Origin: JASLQO01 sp002327525 | GTDB taxonomy: Bacteria > Pseudomonadota > Gammaproteobacteria > Pseudomonadales > Azotimanducaceae | Assembly (NCBI GenBank): GCA_030744435.1 | Contig: JASLQO010000004.1 | Coordinates: 62,001-126,000, forward strand | Reading direction: 5' to 3' | Length of the DNA stretch: 64,000 nt | Shown here: positions 58,639 to 64,000 of the stretch, in pieces | Numbering within the stretch: the first letter of the stretch is position 1 | How the letters are laid out: the number at the start of each line of letters is the position of its first letter | The notes under the pieces: generated by a model | Database searches by the model: none | Seen by the model: the letters and a program-made list of their open reading frames with translations, nothing else | What the model was told of the DNA's origin: nothing | Translations under genes and position numbers: made by a program

Positions 58639-59595
58639 ATGATATACGACAACATCCTCGGCACCATCGGCGACACGCCAGTGATCAGACTGCACCGCAC
58701 CGGGCCGGATCACGTGGACATGTACGTGAAGGTGGAAGCCTTCAATCCGCTGGCCTCGGTAAAGGATCGGCTGGCCTACGCGATTATCAAAGATGCACGC
58801 GATTCCGGAGAGCTGCAGCCAGGCCAGACGGTGGTGGAGGCCACTTCCGGCAACACGGGTATTGCGCTAGCAATGGTGTGTGCTGTGATGGGTCACCCTT
58901 TCGTCGCGACCATGGTGGAGACCTTCTCTATCGAGCGCCGCAAGATAATGCGCGCGATGGGGGCCAGGGTGATTCTGACCCCCGCCGCCGAACGAGGCAC
59001 CGGTATGGTGCGCGCTGCCGAGGAACTCGCCGAGAAGCACGGCTGGTTTCTGGCCCGGCAATTCGAAAACCCAGCTAACCCCGCGTACCACCGGGCCACC
59101 ACGGGGCCCGAGATCCTGCAGGACTTCGCAGGTGAACGCCTAGACTACTGGGTGACCGGTTGGGGCACCGGCGGCACCCTCACAGGAGCGGGTGAAGTGC
59201 TGAAAATCGCTCGTCCCGATCTTAAGATCATCGCCGCCGAACCGCAGCAAGCCGCGCTGCTGTCAGGAGGTGAATGGCAGCCACACCGCATTCAGGGATG
59301 GACGCCGGATTTCGTCCCAGGCGTGCTCAACGCCGACGTCGTGGATCAGATCGTGACGGTAGACGACGAGGTGGCCAAGGACAACGCGCTGGCACTTGCC
59401 CAGAATGAAGGCATCTTCGTCGGCGTGTCCGCGGGCGCCACGCTGACCGCGGCTCTCACGGTAGCCGACACGGCACCACCGGGCTCCGTCATGCTGGTTA
59501 TGTTGCCCGACACGGGAGAGCGTTACCTATCCACGTACATGTTCGAAGACGTCGCGGAGGGCTCCGACGACGAGTGGCTGGCCTCACTCGGCTAA
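58639..59595 (+). CDS. Cysteine synthase-family PLP enzyme
   Basis: 318 residues, fold type II. The PLP lysine is in FNPLASVKDRLAYAIIKDA where CysK has NPGGSVKDR, an unusual change that may alter substrate preference. VEATSGNTGIALAMV binds the substrate and TGWGTGGTLTGAGEVLK the phosphate. The C-terminal region has GIFVGVSAGATLTAAL. The usual reaction is O-acetylserine plus sulfide to cysteine; beta-cyanoalanine, homoserine or other beta-replacement reactions are alternatives. Shared transcript with the esterase and amidase seems likely (3- and 42-base gaps). Confidence 0.88.
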   Translation: MIYDNILGTIGDTPVIRLHRTGPDHVDMYVKVEAFNPLASVKDRLAYAIIKDARDSGELQPGQTVVEATSGNTGIALAMVCAVMGHPFVATMVETFSIERRKIMRAMGARVILTPAAERGTGMVRAAEELAEKHGWFLARQFENPANPAYHRATTGPEILQDFAGERLDYWVTGWGTGGTLTGAGEVLKIARPDLKIIAAEPQQAALLSGGEWQPHRIQGWTPDFVPGVLNADVVDQIVTVDDEVAKDNALALAQNEGIFVGVSAGATLTAALTVADTAPPGSVMLVMLPDTGERYLSTYMFEDVAEGSDDEWLASLG

Positions 59596-59637
59596 CCGTT
59601 CGCCGACACCCGTCGCAACTGAATACAGGAGGAATAC

Positions 59638-61077
59638 ATGGTCAATCCGTACAACACTGCGTTCGAGCTGCTGGAGGCATTGCGCGATGGGGAGGTGAGC
59701 GCACTCGAGCTCACCGACATGTACCTCGATCGCATCGACGCCACTCACGATGATCTCAACTCGGTTATCTGGCAACGCGCGGACGAGGCGCGCGAAGAAG
59801 CAAAGGCCATTACCTCTCCCCCCGACGTCAGCAAACCGCTGCTGGGGCTGCCCATCACGGTGAAGGAGGCCTACAACGTCGTTGGCGCGCCCACCACCTG
59901 GGGCAAACCCGAATTCCGCAACAACATCTCCACCGAAGACGCGCTCGCCGTCGAGCGCTTGCGCGAGGCGGGTGCCATCGTCATCGGCAAGACGAACGTA
60001 CCGCTGGATCTGGCCGACATCCAAAGTTATAACGAAATCTACGGCACCTCCAACAACCCATACAATCTCGCCCACACACCCGGCGGATCTTCAGGCGGGT
60101 CGGGTGCAGCGATGGCCGCCGGCCTGTCGGCACTCGAGATGGGTTCTGACATCGGCGGCTCCATCCGCACGCCCGCGCACTTCTGCGGTATCTTCGGGCA
60201 CAAGCCCACCTGGGGGCTGATTCCATCACGGGGCCATGCGTTGCCAGGAGGGCTGGTAGAACCCGACATTGCCGTGATCGGACCCATGGCGCGCTCCGCC
60301 ATCGACCTCGAGCTGCAGCTTGATATCCTGGCCAAGCCGGATCACATCAACCCGGGCTTGCGCTACGAGCTTGCCGGGTTGCCGGACACGGGTTTCGCCG
60401 GTTTACGCGTTGCGGTGTGGGATACCGACGAGGCCTGCCCGGTCAGCGCAGAGACACGGGCGCGGGTGAGGTCAGTGGCCGCGACACTGGCCGACGCCGG
60501 CGCAAGCGTCGACTACGACGCGCGACCCACCTTCACCGGAACAGAATCCGACGCCATCTACACGCCCCTGCTATGGTCATTCATGAACGCCTTCATGCCG
60601 GAAGAAGCCTACGAGGACATGAAAGCACAGGCCGCCAACCTCGCGCCTGACGATGACAGCCAGGAGGGGGCCATAGCACGATTATCCACCATGGATCACC
60701 GCACCTGGCTGGGGCTTCACAACGAAAGAGAGGGCCTTCGCTGGGCCTGGCACACATTCTTCCAGGACTACGACGTGGTACTCGCGCCCCAGACCTCTAC
60801 TCCCGCCATCGCGCACGACCACCGACCTCTGGCTGAACGCAGCGTAGATGTCGACGGGATAGCCGTGCCCTATTTACAGCAGTGCTTCTGGGCGGGTCTG
60901 ATCGGGATCTCCCATCTGCCGTCCACTGTCATACCCACGGGCCTGGGAGAGGCGGGACTGCCGATCGGTGTGCAGATAGTGGGTAATGCCTACAGCGACC
61001 GCCTCACCATCCAGGTCGCCCAGGGTCTCGAGAAGATGGGCTTCCGCTTTCGGCCACCAGAGGCATTTCCGGCCTGA
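59638..61077 (+). CDS. Amidase (amidase signature family)
   Basis: 479 residues; AGGAGGAAT lies before the ATG. Ser-cisSer-Lys triad: Lys in LPITVKEAYNV (about residue 78), cis-Ser and nucleophile Ser in GGSSGGSGAAMAAG (about 152) and GSDIGGSIRTPAHFCGIFGHKPTWG. Length and domain layout are standard. Hydrolyses an amide, possibly of a nitrile-derived or xenobiotic compound; gatCAB partners are absent, so it is not the tRNA amidotransferase. Third gene of a possible operon with the esterase and cysteine-synthase-like enzymes. Confidence 0.93.
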   Translation: MVNPYNTAFELLEALRDGEVSALELTDMYLDRIDATHDDLNSVIWQRADEAREEAKAITSPPDVSKPLLGLPITVKEAYNVVGAPTTWGKPEFRNNISTEDALAVERLREAGAIVIGKTNVPLDLADIQSYNEIYGTSNNPYNLAHTPGGSSGGSGAAMAAGLSALEMGSDIGGSIRTPAHFCGIFGHKPTWGLIPSRGHALPGGLVEPDIAVIGPMARSAIDLELQLDILAKPDHINPGLRYELAGLPDTGFAGLRVAVWDTDEACPVSAETRARVRSVAATLADAGASVDYDARPTFTGTESDAIYTPLLWSFMNAFMPEEAYEDMKAQAANLAPDDDSQEGAIARLSTMDHRTWLGLHNEREGLRWAWHTFFQDYDVVLAPQTSTPAIAHDHRPLAERSVDVDGIAVPYLQQCFWAGLIGISHLPSTVIPTGLGEAGLPIGVQIVGNAYSDRLTIQVAQGLEKMGFRFRPPEAFPA

Positions 61078-61153
61078 GCGCAGGCGCAAAACTTACGTCC
61101 ATCACAGCGACTGACGCTGGCGATGCGAGCGTGTCGCGCGCACGCTTGTCCGC

Positions 61154-61567
61154 ATGCTAGTGCTCACCATGATAACCCTCTCGCTCATAACCGCTGCCGC
61201 CGACACCACGCTCTACCGCTGCCAGCGTAATAGTGTGCCGGAATTCAGCGACCGCCCTTGCCGGGGTGCGCACAGCAGGTCGATCCCGCTGCCTGCCATC
61301 AACCTGGTTCGCATTCCCGAATTGAATGCCGACGAACAGGCACGTCTGGATACGCTCGCCAACGCCGCCAGACTTCCAGGTAATCAATCCAGCCGATCGA
61401 AGCATGGCACGCGCCTGGCGGCGCGCCGCGAGGCCTGTGCGGAGGCAGAGAAGCGCCTGGAGGCGATCCGTGAACAGCGCCGCCGTGGATACTCACTGAA
61501 GGACGCGGCCGCCCTGGATGCACGAACTAGCGCCCTGATGCGAGATGTTCGCCGCTATTGCCGCTGA
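61154..61567 (+). CDS. DUF4124-like secreted protein
   Basis: 137 residues. A short signal (LVLTMITLSLITAAA) followed by TLYRCQRNSVPEFSDRPCRGAHSRSI, the DUF4124 motif (Y-C-...-G...-F-SD-PC). The rest is helical with many basic residues (RLAARREACAEAEKRLEAIREQRRRGY), coiled-coil-like. Family function is unknown; members are periplasmic and usually about this size. No operon partner. Confidence 0.75.
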   Translation: MLVLTMITLSLITAAADTTLYRCQRNSVPEFSDRPCRGAHSRSIPLPAINLVRIPELNADEQARLDTLANAARLPGNQSSRSKHGTRLAARREACAEAEKRLEAIREQRRRGYSLKDAAALDARTSALMRDVRRYCR

Positions 61568-61636
61568 GCGCATATCCGTTACACCATCCGGGTTTTCATC
61601 CAAAACCCAGGACGTCGCAAAGCATCGAGTAGTTTG

Positions 61637-62242
61637 GCACCCTGTGCGACGAACGACGCACAGATCCGAAGGATGATCTACTGACGGCACTCGTACAGAG
61701 CGAGACCGAGCACGGCAAGCTGACACGCGACGAGCTGACGGCAAACATTTCTCTACTGTTCGCCGCCGCGGGACACGAGACAACCGTGAATCTGCTCGGC
61801 AACGCGCTGTACCGCAATCCCGAACAGCTCGCCCGACTGCGCGCCAGTCCCGAGCTGATGCCATGCGCTGTGGAAGAGTTTCTGCGCTACGACAGTTCGG
61901 TGCAGCTATCCGGCCGTGGTGCACTGGTGGATACCCAAATCGGCGGCCATCCGGTTCCCGCCGAGGCTCAGATTCTCACCCTGCTTGCCGCGGCCAACCG
62001 CGACCCGGAAGTCTTCTCTGAACCAGAGCGGCTAGACATCGCCCGGGACGAGGCGAAACCCCTGTCGTTCGGCGGCGGTATTCACCTGTGCCTCGGTGCA
62101 CCTTGCACGCATGGAAGCGCGCATTGGCCTCGCCACGCTGCTCAAGCGGTTACCTGACTTGCAGCCCAGCGACATCGACACCCCCAACTGGAAGCAGACC
62201 ATCACGCTGCGCGGACAGAAAACGCTGCCCGCCACCTGGTAG
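61637..62242 (+). pseudogene. Cytochrome P450, 5'-truncated and frameshifted
   Basis: Only the C-terminal half remains, starting near DERRTDPKDDLLTALVQ. The I-helix AAGHETTVNLLGNAL, the ExxR-type EEFLRYDSSVQ and the heme-binding PLSFGGGIHLCLGAP are visible. After GAP two bases are missing around 62100, so ARMEARIGLATLLKRLPDL is read in another frame up to 62242. The first 200 or so residues (helices A-H) are absent. It could not fold as a P450. Confidence 0.75.
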
Positions 62243-62244
62243 CC

Positions 62245-63039
62245 TCAGCTAAGACGGGCGATCTCGGCACCGAGCTTCGCCAGGTAGTCGGCCATGTCGG
62301 GCGCAAATGCCGCATGCCGGCATAGTGCTTCATAGTGCGCACGTGCGCGCGGGTAGGCGTCAAGGCGTGTGATGGGTTGCAGGTCGAGGCGTGACAGCGC
62401 CTTTCGGGCTACGCGCTCCCGCGAGAACAACGTCAGTTCGCACGCGAAGCAGATATCCGCCAGCGTCACGTCTTCTCCCACCAGAAAGGCGCGATCAGCA
62501 AGCCCTGCCTCGATACCGCTCATCCAGGTTTCGAACGCCTGAGCCGCACGCGAATGGACTTCTGTGGTCAGCTCATCACCCAGGGAAAGGAGGTAGATTT
62601 GCGAGTCACGCGCGAACACGAGACTGGCGTCGAGGTAGCTATCGATGCGCGAAGCTTCGTAAGCGTCACGACCGTATGCCGGATAGGCGTTTCGCCCCAG
62701 GCGCGCCACGCAGCGCATGATGCTGTTGGACTCGAACACACCCACGCTACCATCGCCGCTGAAGGCGGCAGGCACGGTACCAAACGGATGCGCGATCAGA
62801 AAAGCATCGGTTTTGTACAACGTGCCGCTGAACCCGGTGCGTGCCGCCCGGGCGGCGGCCGCTTTGTCCTCATCAGAGACCGCACCGAGCGGTCTCGCGT
62901 CGAAATCCCACAACCATCCGGCGATTTCATGCGGTTTCGCGCCCACCACCTCGATGTCGACGCCGGTGAGCCGTGCGGCAATGGCGGCCTTCCAAAGCCG
63001 CGGATTGGGCAGGTAGGAGAAGATGCGCAGATCCGTCAT
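62245..63039 (-). CDS. Glutathione S-transferase family protein
   Basis: 264 residues from the ATG at 63039 (GGGAG 6 bases upstream). The N-terminal thioredoxin-like domain reads LRIFSYLPNPRLWKAAIAARLTGVDIEVVG, resembling the eEF1B-gamma-like GST subgroup; FGTVPAAFSGDGSVGVFESNSIMRCVARL is the glutathione-site region with the cis-Pro and Ser-rich loop. C-terminal helical domain: FLVGEDVTLADICFACEL, the N-capping box of GSTs. Two bases after the upstream gene, so co-transcribed. Substrate unknown. Confidence 0.88.
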   Translation of the reverse strand: MTDLRIFSYLPNPRLWKAAIAARLTGVDIEVVGAKPHEIAGWLWDFDARPLGAVSDEDKAAAARAARTGFSGTLYKTDAFLIAHPFGTVPAAFSGDGSVGVFESNSIMRCVARLGRNAYPAYGRDAYEASRIDSYLDASLVFARDSQIYLLSLGDELTTEVHSRAAQAFETWMSGIEAGLADRAFLVGEDVTLADICFACELTLFSRERVARKALSRLDLQPITRLDAYPRARAHYEALCRHAAFAPDMADYLAKLGAEIARLS

Positions 63040-63041
63040 GA

Positions 63042-63638
63042 TCAACTCCCGCGTCGCACCAGTCGGGTCGCCACAGCAACCGTGGCATGAGTGAGCGCCC
63101 GGCGCTGCCTGAAGTTCTCCACGGCCTCCGGCGCGGGCGTCCGCGAGGTTTGCCAGGATCCGAAGTCATCGTACCAGGTGACCAGCAGCATCTCGCAAGT
63201 CTCCGAATCGCGAGTTGCAGGTGCAAACAAGCCGAAGGGTTCGGCGTGATACTCCTCACTACCTTCGAACGTGGTCCATGCCTGACTGGACAGCCTCGCG
63301 ACCGTGTCGATGTTTGCCGTGTCGATGGAGAAACGCCTGAACACATAAAGACCGTCTCGTTCACAGGGTGTCGGGCTCTTCGGCCGTACGGTGGCGACAA
63401 GCGAATGCTGTTCCACCACTTTCACACCCTTTCCCAGCGGCTCGACGACGCCGGTCTCGGCGTCGGCACACAACATGACAAACAGCTCATTGGACGCAAC
63501 GCCGAAGAGCCCCTGCCAGATTCCCCAGACGCAGCAGCCCGCCTGGTCCCACGCCGGGACCGTCTCATCCTCCAGGTGCTGCACGAGGTCGGGCCAGCCA
63601 CCGTCGGCAACGCGCAGATGCAGAAAACAAAAGTCCAT
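63042..63638 (-). CDS. Conserved hypothetical, ferredoxin-like dimeric fold suspected
   Basis: 198 residues, cytoplasmic. Starts MDFCFLHLRVADGGWPDLVQHLED with a strand-helix pattern of NIPSNAP/dimeric alpha+beta barrel proteins, repeated around YVFRRFSIDTANIDTVARLSS. TTFEGSEEYHAEPFGLFAP and MLLVTWYDDFGSWQTS are other blocks. I cannot assign a family with confidence. It is upstream of the GST with a 2-base gap and probably acts with it. Confidence 0.65.
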   Translation of the reverse strand: MDFCFLHLRVADGGWPDLVQHLEDETVPAWDQAGCCVWGIWQGLFGVASNELFVMLCADAETGVVEPLGKGVKVVEQHSLVATVRPKSPTPCERDGLYVFRRFSIDTANIDTVARLSSQAWTTFEGSEEYHAEPFGLFAPATRDSETCEMLLVTWYDDFGSWQTSRTPAPEAVENFRQRRALTHATVAVATRLVRRGS

Positions 63639-64000
63639 TCGTCAGGTCCTCACAATTGACTTCGACATCCGAAAATACGCCCCCACGCAGGGCAACAGCA
63701 ACAACGCTGACCCACCGAGCGCCGTGAGGAACTATCCTCTTGCCAAGCGCAGCACCGCCAATGCCCTGCCGAACTTGATCTGGGCGATTGAGCGGTGCCG
63801 TAATTTGCGCTCCGATGCGCAGGGTGTCTTGCAGGCGGCGAGTTCGCTCAAGCACACGAGGGCCCGATCCGCTATCTCGACTGCTACCGAAACGTAGGTT
63901 GCGAATACGACACGTCCCGGGCAGCGGTACAACGTACCGGTGTAAAAATGACTGAGTTCAGCCGCTCCATGAGGCAAATCCGAGACCCGTATCGTGCGCT
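63639..64000. other. Right edge, no supported gene
   Basis: No frame here shows family signal or a ribosome site; the minus-strand operon promoter should lie near 63650-63750. A gene may begin beyond the window. Confidence 0.4.

Noticed and set aside
59638..61077. Amidase as GatA of tRNA amidotransferase
   Set aside because: No gatB/gatC nearby and substrate-region sequence differs.
63732..63977. Minus-strand frame of 81 codons at the right edge
   Set aside because: No ribosome site, no family signal, composition not protein-like.

Overview
The window reads as a chromosomal segment of a free-living, aerobic, heterotrophic gammaproteobacterium with high GC. The evidence is the Pseudomonas-type long isocitrate lyase, a YgiQ radical SAM protein, Tat- and lipoprotein-type export signals, a glycine-zipper outer-membrane protein and a CoA-centred catabolic repertoire. 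I cannot name the genus. There are no rRNA or tRNA genes, phage genes, transposases or CRISPR arrays that I can see. Intact genes are mixed with an unusually large number of truncated, internally deleted or nonsense-carrying genes, mostly in the gaps between intact operons.

Layout. 0-8.8 kb: zinc-ribbon protein, LLM-class oxidoreductase plus acyl-CoA dehydrogenase, a methanethiol S-methyltransferase (MddA) homologue, a three-gene cluster of secreted proteins of unknown function (two related proteins flanking a DUF6152 protein), and an alpha/beta hydrolase. 8.8-16 kb: two FtsX/MacB-type permeases without an ATPase, an internally deleted cytochrome b561 next to an internally deleted YceI, aldo/keto reductase, two PNPOx-fold proteins (one with an amber stop), a lipoprotein and an esterase pseudogene. 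15.8-25.9 kb: YgiQ, transaldolase, aminoglycoside-phosphotransferase-like kinase, a clearly dead PPK2, an NTF2-like protein, a GSA-aminomutase-like aminotransferase, PNPOx and VOC proteins. 26-35 kb: isocitrate lyase, CsoR-type metal repressor with a visible operator facing a DUF4396 membrane protein, serine hydrolase plus DUF1697, a hot-dog dehydratase pair with a carboxylesterase, PNPOx, and a TIM-barrel isomerase.

35.7-45.4 kb: an operon for a Tat-exported molybdenum hydroxylase (2Fe-2S, Mo-cofactor and FAD subunits plus a cytochrome b), then DUF523/DUF1722, then both subunits of a biotin-dependent acyl-CoA (propionyl-CoA type) carboxylase. 45.6-51.8 kb: a tight nine-gene locus combining an ExbB/MotA-like channel protein, an ExbD-like partner, secreted and lipoprotein components, a SPOR-like protein and a lytic transglycosylase. 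This is the best candidate here for an undescribed envelope system. 52-64 kb: a Ddn-like oxidoreductase, a TPP-enzyme stub, an M55 D-aminopeptidase with a non-ATG start, methylmalonyl-CoA epimerase and mutase, decayed sigma-factor operon pieces, a hydrolase/cysteine-synthase-like/amidase group, a P450 remnant and a GST.

Together, propionyl-CoA carboxylase, methylmalonyl-CoA epimerase and mutase give the route propionyl-CoA to succinyl-CoA, and isocitrate lyase gives acetate-unit assimilation. Acyl-CoA dehydrogenase, the APH-like kinase and the hot-dog dehydratases fit growth on fatty acids, branched chains or sterol-like substrates.
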